DNA of 64,000 bases from Blastomyces gilchristii SLH14081 (GCF_000003855.2 NW_003101675.1:718096-782095); one strand, 5' to 3'. Shown: positions 12,016-24,738, counted from the first letter of the stretch. Notes: a model not told the origin generated them from the letters alone. Program-made: numbers and translations.

Positions 12016-12611
12016 GATATGTGTAAGAAGAATTATTATAAGAGAAAATAATCTTCTTTCTTAGCTTAGTTATAATTTTAGTACTAACTCAGATTGAATA
12101 TTATTAATATATAAAAGTAAATAAACAATCTTGATTAATCTCTATTATATTTCTTGAAATATATTAATATTGTGAAAGAGAGTGTTATTAAATTATATTA
12201 TCAGATAATATTATTAAAAATATATTAATATTGTAAATATTAATATTGAAAAAATGTTAATATTTATACATTATAGTGATTTGTAAATTATGATAGTTCA
12301 ATATATATATATATATATTATTCCTGACATTGATTACAACTTGTATAATAATTTTTGAAAACTTAAAATTAATTTCAATTATTAATAATTATGAATTTAT
12401 AACTCACTAATATAAAAAGAAAAAAACTTTTTCTTCTTATTATCTTTCTTCTTTTTCTCATTCTTCTCATTATTCTTTATAATTCACTTCTTATTCTCAT
12501 TCTTCTTCTTCTTCTTCTCATCTGAGATAATAATTATCTCAAAATCTCTCTTCACTGCCTTCTCAGAACAGAGTTCTCATTGCTTTCTCTCAGTCAGATT
12601 AATCTGTATCT
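12016..12611 (-). repeat. Right arm of diverged inverted repeat
   Basis: Reverse complement of 1-603 with substitutions that are mostly transitions and small indels. On the minus strand it shows a short Lys/Glu/Asn-rich coding trace, preceded (12,612-13,050) by more minus-strand acidic and basic coding-like sequence, then the AT-rich stretch before the hAT transposase. It may be a second gene of the hAT element or an unrelated element. The protein is not recognised. Confidence 0.6.
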
Positions 12612-13056
12612 CAAAATTCTGTATTTTCTGATCTGCTGTCTCAGGTTTCATCTCAGTAGTAAGTAGCTTGATATACTCAGAGAGTAGAACTATCTTCTTA
12701 ATATTCTGAATCATGAAGTGCATTCAAGATCTGAATAAGATCTTAATCTTCTTCTTCTCTATCAGCTTCTGCTAATTAATTAGAGAATAGAAGTATTATT
12801 AAAAATCATTTTCTCTTAATAAAAAACTTATCAGTTTTGACTTCTTTATCTCTCACTTTAATACTCTCTTAATCTTTTTCTACTACTGTTTATTTATAGT
12901 AACACTCTTCTTCTCTCTCTCTCTTTTTATCTTAGTCTTAAATCATTCTCACATCTTCTTCTGATTTCACTGCTACTGTATGAGACTCTTCACTATCTTC
13001 TGTTTCAATCTCGTATAGACAGTGTTATTTGAATTATTTCTATACTTAGTTCAGTC

Positions 13057-13561
13057 TAGACTGACCGTGTAACCGTGTCTGAGACCAGGATCAGATTTTT
13101 TAATAGTTTTATTATTAATTCAACTGATCTCATTACACGGTTTTAACATTAGAGAGTAGTTTCATACTGTCTCAGTGAGACTTACTGTCTACTCTTATCA
13201 CATTTTTCAAATGAGACCATGATTTTCACTTCTCAATTTAAATTATTTGTATTGCTTTAAATGACTTTAAATCTCATTTGAGTATTATCAAAAAGCATTA
13301 CTTTTTAAAAAATTAAAAATAGTCTAAAAAAACCTTAAAATGTCTAAAAATAGTAACTTTATACTAAGAATGAGACTAAATGAGATCAAATGAAATCACT
13401 TTCTCATTTTTTTCAAGTCATGATTTCATTTTAAGATCTGATATATAATCACTTTGTATGTTTTTTTAATGACTAGTCTCAGCGGGATTCACGCCAAGAA
13501 ATGTATGAGCTCAGATCAAATGAGATTAAATATGAAATTCATGATTTCAGTGACTAGTCTA
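13057..13561 (+). mobile_element. hAT-type MITE, copy 2
   Basis: A 505-bp element between exact 8-bp duplications GTTCAGTC (13,049-13,056 and 13,562-13,569). It has TAGACTG ends and aligns along its length with the 505-bp copy at 23,907, but with many transitions, mostly C to T or G to A. It is non-coding. It sits upstream (minus-strand sense) of the hAT transposase remnant. Confidence 0.92.
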
Positions 13562-13746
13562 GTTCAGTCTAAATTTATCAGAAGTGTTACTTAAAATTAT
13601 TATTATTCTACTCTCTTACAGAGTCTCTTCAAGATATTATAATATATCTTACAATCTGTCTTCTCTTACTTAAATATCTTCTTCTTCTCTTTCTTCAATC
13701 TGTGATAGTACTCATGTGCCTTGATGATCTGCGGAATCACAGAATA

Positions 13747-14061
13747 TGTAAGAGGTCTACGCCGAATAGATCGGTATAATATATATAGGTCTTATATAAC
13801 AAAGAGAAAAATGTTAGAGAAGAAAAAGAAAGAGAAAGTGTGAGAATCAGCAATTGAAGTGAATATTTATACATGTATGTGGTGGCTGAGAATCGGTGAT
13901 CAAGAATGGCTGAGAATCGGAGTGTATGTGTTCATGACGGCTGAGGATCAGTGGTCGAGAATGACTGTGAATCAGAGTGTACAAATTCAAGAATGAAGCA
14001 GTTGAAATCTGTGAAGTGTAACAGAATAGTCTATATGATTGATCAGGTGCAGCCCACCACA
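13747..14061 (-). repeat. 3' LTR of chromovirus copy A
   Basis: A 315-bp repeat reading TGTAAGAGG...CCACCACA on the plus strand, so TGTGG...CTTACA in element sense, with canonical TG/CA ends. It matches the LTR at 19,148-19,462 with scattered transitions. Confidence 0.92.
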
Positions 14062-17000
14062 TTAGCTTCTCTCTTCCAGAAGCAGTTCTCATTGATCAAG
14101 AGCTGCTGTTTCAGATAATGTGAAACTCAGAGTTCAGGTCAGTTAATTGTAGCTGACTCATTTCATAAGATATTGTCAGCTGCAGCTGCAGAATCTCTTG
14201 TCAAGAATATTCTCAATCTCTCACTCAAGCTCATTATCTTCTTCTATGATGCCTGGCAGCTGTCAGTTAAAAGTCAGTTGAGAAGAGAATAAGTCAGTGA
14301 CAGTATGATGAAGCAAGCTTGTATAAAAGACATCATGAATCTCTGATAATGTATCAAGACAGTAGTTATGACTATCTAGAACTTCTATCACTTTATACTT
14401 AGTATGATGATAATTCAGTGTATGAGATGAATATATAGTTTATATATTCTTAAGATTTAATTATATCAAGTCTTCTATCTTATATTGTTCAGCAGAGTCT
14501 CAGTGAACATTGATTTAGTTCTCTTAATCTTGTTTTACAGTTGTCATGAAGACCTCTGCTCAGTCACAGATATTTCAGAGCTTTATTACTATATTATCAG
14601 CAATCTGAATTGAACTGCAGAGATTCAGTGTAAACTGTGTAATCTCTAGAAGATTTAACACTCTCATATAATAACTGTGTGTAAGAAAGAACAGGCTTAT
14701 ATCTGTTAAAACAGCATCTCATTCATTAATAGTGTTCTCTATGTATAGAAGCAGATCATATCAATTATCTTATAAGTGATTATAGAACTTATGAAGATAA
14801 TTCTTTACAGTCTGAATTGTTTATTCTGCTGTATTATCAGTCTCAGAGTGATAGACAGTTAACAGATGATATATAATCTTGAGACCTTGACAGATTCTTG
14901 TTCAGAGAGTACTTATAAATTGATGACTCTGATCTGATACTATGAATCTCAGTAATTCATATATCTGATAGAATAGACTCTGTAGAAAAGCTTCAGTAAC
15001 TTGTTCAGTATTCATCTTATTACAAGATTTTAATATTACATCTTTACTCAATCAGTTCATAATAATCAGACTGTTTCTACAATTCTTACTCTTAGAGAGA
15101 TTAACAGTGAAGTCAATTATCACATCTTATCAGATTCTATTGAAGATATTGAGTGATTTCAGTAGGTCTTTTCTATAATTCTTTCACAAGATAATAAAAG
15201 AACAATGATTACAGTTTCAAATGAAATATCTGATGCTGTTTAATATCTCAGACTAGTAGAACTCTTGAGAAATTATTTAATACAATTATTCACAATCTGA
15301 GTGATTGATTATATGTGAATTATGCATCTCTTGTATTATCTGAGTATGTAAGAATTCAGAGTAGAGAACTCAATGTCATTTACAGAACTGTAAAGTGTTA
15401 TTGTCATCAATTGAGTATTCTGAGATGTCAGTTCTTATATGTAGTTCTGAGAGGAATCAGAGTGCTTCTTGATATACTGCTTTGATAAGTGCTTGAAGAA
15501 GTTCATCAGTTTAAGCTGTTACATGTCATAATTCATTCAGTGTAGGTTCAGAAGAAGTCAAGATATCAGTATCAGTGATAGTTCAGAGAGAAAGTGTTCT
15601 AATCAGAGAAGTATGTATAGTGTTATAAGTTATTCTATCTTGATCAATCAATATCTTCAGATTCAAGAGCTAATGTTCTCAGTTCATTCAGTATGTGTCT
15701 GTCATATCAGAGAGCATATCTTGTTCTCATTGTAAGAGAATATCTATCATCAAGTTCTGGCTGCTGAGGTGATAGTATATTATAAAATGAAAGTGACTTA
15801 GAAATTCAGATCATTGCATCTGCTGTTCAGTGAGTTTATAGATAATTATGAAGTACTTAAGATTCTTATAATCTGTGATTATCTCAAATTCAGAGATACT
15901 TCAGAGTTCAGAGTCTTATTCTTCTAGACAGTATACAATTATAAGAAGTTTCTTATTATAGATCTTATAATTGCATTCAATAAGACTCAGTTTCTTAGAT
16001 ATAAAGATATATGATTATAGAACATCTTTATCATTATATTATAATATCACTTCTTCTATTACATAGCTAGAGAAATCAGCTTCAATAACTGTTTCATAAT
16101 CAGAGTTAAATATCATTAGCAGAGAAGTGTTAATAAATATCTTCTTTATCTGTATAAATGCAGCTTTAGTGTCTGCTGATCACTGAAATACTGAGTTCTT
16201 CTTAATAAGTTCTGTAAGTAGTCTTACAATATCTGAGAAGTTTTATATAAATTACTAATAGAAGTTAGCAAATCTCATAAAGCTTCATACATCTTTCACA
16301 GTATACAGAGCTTCTCATTCAAGAATGACAGAGACTTTCTCAGAATTCATTTGAATCTTCTTACCAGCTTCTATAATAAAACCCAGATATTTGATACTCT
16401 TGACTTCAAAATCACACTTGTCAATATCAATTGATACTTCTGCTTCTTATAGTTATTGTAATATTCTTCACACATACTCTTGATATTTCTTTCTGAATTC
16501 ATCAGTGAAGATGAGAATGTTATCTAGATAAGCAGATACAAATTCATCAAGAGAGTCTCAGAGTGCTCAGTTAATATACTTCTAAAATGTACTGAGAGCA
16601 TTGATCAGTTCAAAGAGTGTGACTACTCATTCAAAGAGATTATATCATATTCAAAATACTGTAAGCTATCTATCTCCTTTGATGATGTGAATCTTATGAA
16701 ACACAGTGATGACATCTAACTTTGTAAATCATTGAACTTGTTCAATATGAGCTGGGGTTTTATTGATAAGAGATAAAGAATAATGATCTTTCTTTATTAA
16801 TCTGTTCAATTCTTGATAATTCATACAGAATTGAAGTTCTTTATCTGATTTCTTTGCAAAGAGAATAGGAGCTGTGAGGAAAGAGTTACTAATATGTATA
16901 AATTTCTTATTCAACAGATCATTGAGTGTCTTTTAAAGAAGAAGAAGTTCATCTCAGAACATGTTATAAAGAGGGCTTCATAATAATTCAGAATTCTTAT

Positions 17001-19147
17001 TATTCTTTTTCTCTAACTTGATACTGTGATTCACTTCAGAATCTTGTAAGAGAGGTATATTCATAATATTATCTTGTCAGAAGATATCTAGATATTCATG
17101 ATATTATTGAGAGAGTTTTGTATAAGAATCTGTTATTGTAACACAGGATAACTTTTCTAGAGCCTTTTTAATATCAGTCAGACTTGTGAAATAGATTGCT
17201 ACATGATTTCACTGTTGATGACTTCTTTTTCAGAGTATTTCATACACATTGACAGAGATCTGTGTCAGATTCATGATCTTGTGAATGTCATCTTCATGAA
17301 TTCTATCATTGTTAGAGAATATCAAGCTTCTGTTTCAAGCATTCAATAAGATGTCTTATTCAGATAGTCAGACAAGTTCTAATATAAGATTATAATCAAG
17401 ATTATTAACTTCATATACATAGACATCTTCATATAGATGTTCTTTCACATCTATGATCAACTTCATCATGTAATGAGTACAAATGTCTTTTAAATTATCA
17501 AATTCTGTGAGAAGTCAGGATTTTGATAAGAGAATACACTGAAGATTATGATGTCTTACAACTGAAGATTTTATCATTGCATAGTGACATAGACTGCTGT
17601 CTATCATGGCTTTCATATTATACATGTTATTGATCACAGTAGATACAAGAATTGTATTCATTGTTATTTTCTCTGCAAATTATTGTCATCTGATCTCTTC
17701 AAGCTTCTGTTTATGAATTTGAATAGAAGCTAATCTTTTCCCTGTTTTATCAGAGCATTCTTATAGTTATCTTCTGAATCTTTCTTCACTGCAATGTGAT
17801 TAATGCAGACAGACACTGATTCATTCTTTGAATGAGAAGACACTGATCTTTCTCTTGAGTGTGAAGACATATAGATTGATCAGCAGTTGAAAGTGATGTG
17901 TTTTGATCAGTTACAGTTAATACACACTTCACATTGATGTTGATCAGCGACTTCTTCAGAAGTGATCTCAGAGACTTGAAAGCCTGTTCAAATGATGAAA
18001 ACTCTTGCTTATGCATAGGCATTTGAATCTATTCAGTTCATAACATCTGTATCATTGTTATTCTTCAGTGCAGATATATGAGTGACTGAGATATAACATC
18101 TTCTGTCACTGTTCTGTATACTCTTGAGCTTGATAAGATAATTATTCAATGTCTGAAGCTGTGTATAGAAATCTTCATAAGTCTGGTCTTTGTCTACACT
18201 TACAAGAACCTGTAAGAGTTTGAAAGTCAATATATTCTTAAGCATGCTAATCTTTATTTGATTCTTTCAAGATTGATCATCTACTTTTAGAATCTTGATG
18301 TTGAAGTCAGGAATGAATATTGTAAGAGAAGTGTTTCTCTGTCAGATACTCTGTAATCAATCTAATACTTTCTATTACATGACAGTGTCTTGAAACAGAA
18401 TATCAAGATTTTTGATGATATTGTCAGATGTTCACAATGCTGATTTGCATGCTTTCATTCATGAATGAAACTTCTGTTTCACACAATTCTTTAATTGTTC
18501 ATTGATATATCAATCTTGATTGATTAATAAACCAATGACATCTTCATCTATACTCAGTTTCATGAGCATTTCTATTCTTCATGATGAGTAGAGAGTGAGA
18601 TCAGAAGCATTGAAATATGTGAGAGCATCTAAGTGTTCTTTCAGTGCTTTTATATTCAATTCTGTAGATGTTGAAATTGCATGAGTTAATTGTTAAATCT
18701 CTTTGTATTGAAGTTGTTGAGTTGTGTGTATGTCTGCTATCTGTTGCTGTTGTAATTTCAACATTGCTTGAAGTTACTGTGATATCATCTCTATACTTGT
18801 GCTTGAGAGTTCTCTCATATTATTGTTAGACATGATTATATTATTTTATCAGATGTATAATATCTAAAGAAGTGTAATTATATTCTCATATATCTGAGTG
18901 TCAGAACTCTCAGATCTTTCACTGATATTCTCTTATAAGATCTTACTCTCTTCATAAGATCTTGTTACAGGGTCAGTGTGACTGATGAGCAAGCTTCTAT
19001 CTGAGAACTCAGTGTCTGCTTAACTGTGTTTCTCTTTCTTACATGTTGTTCCATGTTTGAATATCTCTTGATGAATAATTGTTCCTAATGAGAAGATGAT
19101 GCGTGAATAATCATTTTCTAATAAGGAGATGATGAACATTTTTCTAG

Positions 19148-19462
19148 TGTAAGAGGTCTACACTGAATAGATTGGTATAATATATATAGGTCTTATATAA
19201 CAAAGAGAAAAACATTAGAGAAGAAAAAGGAAGAGAAAGTGCAAGAATCAGTGATTGAAGTGGATATTTATATGTGTATGTGGTGGCCGAGGATCGGCGA
19301 TCGAGAATGGCTGAGAATCAGAGTGTATGTGTTTGTGGCAGCTGAGAATCGGTGATTGAGAATGGCCGCGAATCAGAGCATACATGTTCAAGAATGAAGT
19401 GGTTGAAATATGTGAAGTGTAACGGAATAGTCTATATAATTGATCGGGCGCAGCCCGCCACA
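19148..19462 (-). repeat. 5' LTR of chromovirus copy A
   Basis: A 315-bp LTR with TG/CA ends. It is less mutated at its outer end (GATCGGGCGCAGCCCGCCACA region) than the partner LTR, so mutation density is uneven along the element. Confidence 0.92.
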
Positions 19463-19467
19463 GAATA

Positions 19468-19552
19468 TTTAAAGAGAGATAATATAATTAATTTTAATAA
19501 GTATTAAAAGAAGATGAAGATAGAGAAGACAGCTAGTAATAATATAATGATA

Positions 19553-19583
<31 letters not shown>

Positions 19584-21291
19584 TAATAGTGATAATAATG
19601 ATAATGATAATAATAATGATAATGATAATAATAATGAAAGAGAAAGTGTATTAAAATATATTATTAACTTATCAAATATAAAGAGACTTAAAGAAACTAT
19701 TAACAGCTTTCAGAGATATACAGAAATAACTACAGTATTATATAGCAATTTTTCTTCATTTAATACATGCACTATTCATATTCTTTATATACAGTTATTA
19801 TATAATCTATATCAGAAATACATGTAGAAAACAGATCTTTATTACTAGAAAGAATAATTGCAGCAATTCTTTGTTTTCATATTATAAAGATAAGTTATTC
19901 TTATTTCTTTCTTCTCTCTTCTCTCTTCTTTTCAACTCATCACTAAGTTCAAGCTAGTATGAAAACTATTAAAACACTCTTAGAAACTCTCAAATTAAAG
20001 AGTATAAACTAATCAAATTTTAAATACAGAAGAATTAAATTATATTTAATAATACTAATTATTTATCTCTTTTTAATAAATAACAGTCATGTCTTTCTCT
20101 CTTTCTCTCTTAAACAAAACATGACCTGTGAAAAGTGAGTATCATATCAGATTATAATGATTAACATGATCTCAGCACACAGAGCTGTATATATACAGTG
20201 TATACTGAACTGAGAGACTATGTGAGTTGCAAACTAGCAGCAGCATTTCAGAGAGAGTCATGCAGTGTGAAAAAGCTATAACTCTCAATCATATATACAG
20301 AGAGTAAATTGCTACAGTAAGTGTATATATATTATATAAAAGTAATGCTTTTTAATAACACTCAGTCTCTGATATCATGAAAATAAAGTCTCTCTGTGAG
20401 ATTTATTTTTATCAGAAGTTAAGAGATTTTATATTTTTTAAGACTATCTTTGCACATCTTGCCTGTGAAATTAATAAGAGAAATCATCAATTTCAGTATT
20501 CTACTCTTAATACTATTCAAGTGATAGCAGAGTTTATTCTAGTCACACTTTTTAAGTGAATATTTTCTAATTATTCATTATATACTGATTATTTATTAGA
20601 TAATATTAAGATAATAACTTATTACAGCTGTGTTACTCTCACTGTAAAAGATATACAGTTGATAATAAATATTATAAAGACTCTAAGAAGTAAGTATTTT
20701 AAGAATACTATAGCTCTACAATCTTGATTTTTTTTATTTTTATTTTTTATGTTTTTCTTTTTTCTTTCATTTTTTATTTTTTTCTTTTTCTTTTTTTTTC
20801 ATTGTGATTTTTTCTTGTGTTTATTTTATTTTATTTTTTATTTTTTTTTATATTTTATATTGTTTTTATAATTAAAATTATATAAATTATAATCTGTGTT
20901 TAGAAAAGTAATAATATTTAATAATACTCTCTATTGAATTTTCAATAAATGAGTACTATATCATAATATTATGTAAGTGAGAAATGCATTTATAATCTTA
21001 TTTAATGTTATTCTCAATAATGAGATCAGAATGAAAATGTGACTAAGAATTTAAATATATTCTTTATCTGAAACTAGATTTTTATTTGAAAAGTGAATCT
21101 GAAATCTTTAATATTTAAAATAATATGATTTGAAATCAATGTAATAAACACAAATTATGATCTGAAGTAATGCTTTTAGATAATATAATAACTATAAAGT
21201 TTGATTCTGATCTCAGACACAGTTATATAGTCAGTCTAGTAGTTCTATTCTATCTCAGTAACACTTACTGTCTACTCTTATTACATAAGCC
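19468..21291 (+). other. AT-rich remnant; Asp/Asn-rich coding trace, hAT-like end
   Basis: Starts with the right-hand target-site flank of chromovirus A. On the plus strand 19,530-19,640 reads as an Asn/Asp run (GAT and AAT codons), followed by about 70 codons of coding-like sequence with few stops that I do not recognise. A pyrimidine-rich, T-dominated stretch runs at about 20,725-20,860. At 21,200-21,238 lies a RIPed hAT/MITE end reading ...CAGTCAGTCTA, then 21,240-21,290 matches internal MITE sequence in the opposite orientation, so the junction is rearranged. No intact gene is seen; a 60-codon frame at 20,377-20,559 is probably chance. Confidence 0.45.
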
Positions 21292-21960
21292 AACCGCTCC
21301 ACCACGAACTCGCTCGATTTTTCGAATAAGAACCTGCCGATAGATTCATCGAAAAGCCCTCGATCATACAAGCATTTTGACCCCATCACCGACCGCATAC
21401 CCCGTGTGGTGGTGGAGTTATCCAGCCAAATGTGAATCAGACATTGTTTGAAACTCCTGTGTGGGAGTATCCCTCATTCTCCCCAATCACACCACAACCC
21501 CGGGCCAGATTGCCATACAAATTGCAAGGTGAAGAGACCTAGTCATATGCATCAATCTTCTCAATTTTGAAAGATTCTCAATCTGTAATTGTGGAGATAT
21601 CTGAGAAGCAATCTTCATGAAAACCCTGTTCATCTTTGATGTTTCAAAACATCAATGCCAAGTCCCACCCTTGTACCACTCTTCTCAATCTGGCTCATTC
21701 TCAGCAGAAAAATACAAAAAGATATCTCAGTGATAATATCAAGCACATAATCAATGACTAGTTCTGAAGTGCAATCTCTGCAGTCTGTCTTCAGTGTATC
21801 TAGACATTAACACCAAGTCTCACCCTTGTATCACCCCTCTTAATCTGGCTCATCCCCGGCAGAAAAGTATGAAAAGATACCTCAGTAACTGTATTTGATA
21901 CATAATCAGCAGACATAACAACTATAAAATCAGTATATCTCAAGATCTGACTGAGCCTTT
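21292..21960. repeat. Non-RIPed patch with imperfect tandem duplication
   Basis: A block of clearly higher GC embedded in AT-rich sequence. The first part (21,292-21,540) retains CG, CC and GG dinucleotides and starts abruptly at CCAACCGCTCCACCACG. A segment beginning about 21,651 (AAGTCCCACCCTTGTACCAC) recurs at about 21,807 (AAGTCTCACCCTTGTATCAC), about 155 bp later, continuing through CTGGCTCAT and GCAGAAAA. No ORF or RNA fold is recognised. It may be single-copy sequence that escaped RIP or part of an old element. Confidence 0.55.
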
Positions 21961-22761
21961 GATCCCTGCACAGTGAGATATATTAAATCTAGTTTTAATA
22001 TCTCAATATTTAATAGATTATGTAAGAAATTGAGAACAGCAACACTAGATTTCTATTGAATTTGAGAATTAACTCTATATTGATATAATCATTGACAAAG
22101 TCTTTTATTTTGAGATATAAATAATCAGTTTCTCTACATCTCACTGATAATATTTATATTATTATATAGAAACAGACTTATATTCTCTATAATATTAAGA
22201 CTCTGAAGAGAGAAAGTCTTGATAGAGAGTATATAGTAGTACATATCTTAGCAGTTTCTATCTCATTCTTCTGCAGCAGTTAATGCAAAAAAAAGATCTT
22301 AGAAATAGTTTTTTACTTCTCTTGAAAAAGTAAGATGTTTTTCTCTGTCTTTATATAATATTCTTACAAAGAATTACTTTTTCAGTGACTGAAGAGCTTT
22401 CATTAATACTTAATTCATTTTTACACTCTTTATTAACTGATTTGAGTTGCATACTTATTATGTGAGAAGAATTGAATGATTTAGAATAAAATTAAATAGT
22501 TTTAATCAATTTCTCTGTAAAAAATTGATTTATTTTTTGTCAGTTTTTCTCTCAAAAACTGTCATATTATCTGATTTATTATTAATTAATATCATACTTT
22601 TTCTCACTGTATCTCAAGAAAGAGATTATAAAGATTTTATTGATTTATCTCAAAAATCAATTTTAGTTTATTAGATTCTCTTTAAAAATCTAATCTAGTT
22701 ACTGAACTAGTGTGAAAAAAATCAGATATTTTATAGATAAAAGTCTTTTATTCTTTCTTTG

Positions 22762-22886
22762 AAACAGTCTAATCAACTTTTCAATTGAAAACAGACTTAG
22801 AAATCTCTTAATTGAAACAGTCTGATCAACTTTTCAAAAGATTTTAATACATATCTCAATTGAAACAGTCTGATCAACTTTTCATT
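22762..22886 (+). repeat. Three repeated motifs in LINE 5' region
   Basis: GAAACAGTCTRATCAACTTTTC appears three times, starting at about 22,762, 22,817 and 22,861, directly before the ORF1 start codon. Some LINEs carry repeated promoter monomers in the 5' UTR; that role here is inference. Confidence 0.7.
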
Positions 22887-22896
22887 GAGTGAGAAT

Positions 22897-24738
22897 AATG
22901 AGTTCAAAAATACACTCAGTTGATGTGAAAAAAGATGCTTTCTCAAATACTATTTCTGAGATTGAAATTCTGAAGAGAAGAAAGAAAGAAGAAATAGAGA
23001 AATGACAAGTTCTTGAAATACAGAAACTTGAAAAAGTAAGTAAGATTCTTAGAAAGCAGTGTCTGAGTGAGATAAATGAAGAAGTTCTGTTAATTCTTCA
23101 TGCTCAGACTAGACAACTATAGAAGATGATTAAGTTAAAACTTGAAATTTCAAACACAGTTTAAAAAACATTGAAAATTCCTAGTATAATCACTGACTTC
23201 TCATCTTAGTCTTCTTTCTTCTTTTCTACTTCTTCTTCTTCTTTAAATCAGAAGAAAACATATGCTCAAGTAGCTGAATCTGCTGTCTCTAAATCTGCTA
23301 TCTCAAAACATGCTCAAAATCCTGAGAAAACTGAGAAGAATAATGCTCATACTTCTATTAATAGAAAAGTGAAGAAAAAAATGTAAAAGAAGAAAAACTT
23401 TCAAATCTTCAGAAATAGAAGACTTATTCTCAAAGTCTTAAATCAGAATATCTTGCAAAGAAATAAGTTAAACTCAAATCTTATTTTCAGAATCAGAAAT
23501 GAAATTAATCAGTAGTTCTTTTCTCAGTTAATGACTGATATTGAAGTTCAAAAATCAGTTATAGCTTTAATTAAGTCATTCTTCTTTGAAAACTCTATCA
23601 TTCTGACTATAATGTCTGAATTCAGTGCAGAATTTCTTATTCAGAATAAGAATCTCTGACAATCAGCAGTAGAATCTTTGTTAAACACAATAATTCTATC
23701 TAAGAGAGATGAAAAGTGAGACAAATTCATTCTTCATGATATTTCAGTTGAAATTTTTGACTGTGAAGAAGAAATACTACTTCTCAAAAATGAATTAGAA
23801 GAATACAACTCTATTCAACTGAGAAAAAAGTCTGTATAACTAAATTCAATTAAGTTCAGACAAAGCAGAAGAAATGCCTCTGTTCTAGTATATATAAAGA
23901 CACTTGTAGACTGATCATGTGACCGTGTCTGGGACCAGGACCAGATTTTTTGATAGTCTCATTACCAATTCAACTGATCCCATTACACGGTTTTAACATT
24001 AGATAGTAGTCTCATACTGTCTCAGTGGGACTTACTGTCTACTCTTGTCACATTTTCCAAATGGGACCATGATTTTCACTTCTCAATTTAAATTATTTTT
24101 ATTGCTTTAAATGACTTTAAATCTCATTTGAGCGTTACCAAAAAGCATTACTTTTTAAAAAATTAAAAATAGTCTAAAAAAACCTTAAAATGTCTAAAAA
24201 TAGTAACTTTATGCCAAGAATGGGACTAAATGAGACCAAATGAGACCACTTTCTCATTTTTTTCAAGTCATGGTTCAATTTTAAGATCTGATATATAGTC
24301 ACTTTACATGTTTTTTTGATGGCCAGTCCCAGCGGGATTGACGCCAAGAAATGTATGAGACCAGACCAAATGAGATCAAATGTGAAATTCATGGTCCCAG
24401 CGGCCAGTCTAGACACTTGAACAGTCAAAGATCTCTGAAGTAAGAGTAGTAGGTTTGAAAATGAGAGTTCATGAATACAAAGACTCAAGAATGAATCTCC
24501 AAGCTCAAACACAGTGTTCAAACTGTCAAAGATATGAATACTTTACAATCTCCTGTTTCAGAGACTTAAAATATGCATTCTGTATCAGAGATCACAAAAC
24601 TAGTAAGTATAAATGTGAAACATGCTCAAAAAGAGATGAAATATGTCAATATACTCTGCTTAAATGCTCTAATTACAAAGAAAAACATGCATCTAGCTCA
24701 AAAGAATGTATGTTTACTTCAAAAACTCAAAAGAACTG
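22897..24738 (+). pseudogene. LINE ORF1 (nucleic-acid-binding, zinc knuckles), disrupted
   Basis: Frame starts ATG at 22,897 (M-S-S-K-I-H-S-V-D) with many stops that fit RIP changes. After the MITE insertion the frame resumes at 24,412 and ends in a Cys-rich region (24,455-24,738) with C-S-N-C-Q-R-Y, K-C-E-T-C and C-S-N-Y-K-E-K-H...C spacing. These fit CCHC knuckles in which His or Cys became Tyr, as CAT-to-TAT and TGT-to-TAT transitions would do. The family protein coats LINE RNA in the cytoplasm. Confidence 0.75.
23907..24411 (+). mobile_element. hAT-type MITE, copy 3 (least mutated)
   Basis: A 505-bp element with exact 8-bp target duplication GACACTTG (23,899-23,906 and 24,412-24,419), starting TAGACTGATC and ending CGGCCAGTCTA. 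It keeps many CC and GG pairs lost in other copies, so it is the best reference for the family. Non-coding; the apparent 115-codon frame on the minus strand is a shadow. It interrupts LINE ORF1. Confidence 0.95.

Larger units (their letters stand above)
13747..19462 (-). mobile_element. Ty3/gypsy chromovirus, complete copy A (RIP-inactivated)
   Basis: A 5,716-bp element with 315-bp LTRs and an exact 5-bp target duplication GAATA (13,742-13,746 and 19,463-19,467). On the minus strand the order is gag-like (17,786-18,245 and around), protease, reverse transcriptase (16,729-16,914 holds the region with P-I-L-F-A-K-K, then C-M-N-Y-Q-E-L-N), RNase H and integrase. A chromodomain at the C terminus is inferred from copy B. 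All frames are broken by stops, many fitting Trp-to-stop or Gln-to-stop changes. A purine-rich tract (GGAAGAGAGAAGC in sense) lies just inside the 3' LTR. A clear primer-binding site was not recognised. Confidence 0.92.

Noticed and set aside
8826..21238. A single complete hAT element
   Set aside because: The 8-bp flanks GTTGAGAC and GTAGTTCT do not match and the right end is joined to inverted MITE sequence, so only the left end and transposase are claimed.
24174..24521. A 115-codon minus-strand frame
   Set aside because: It runs through the MITE and into LINE ORF1 on the wrong strand.
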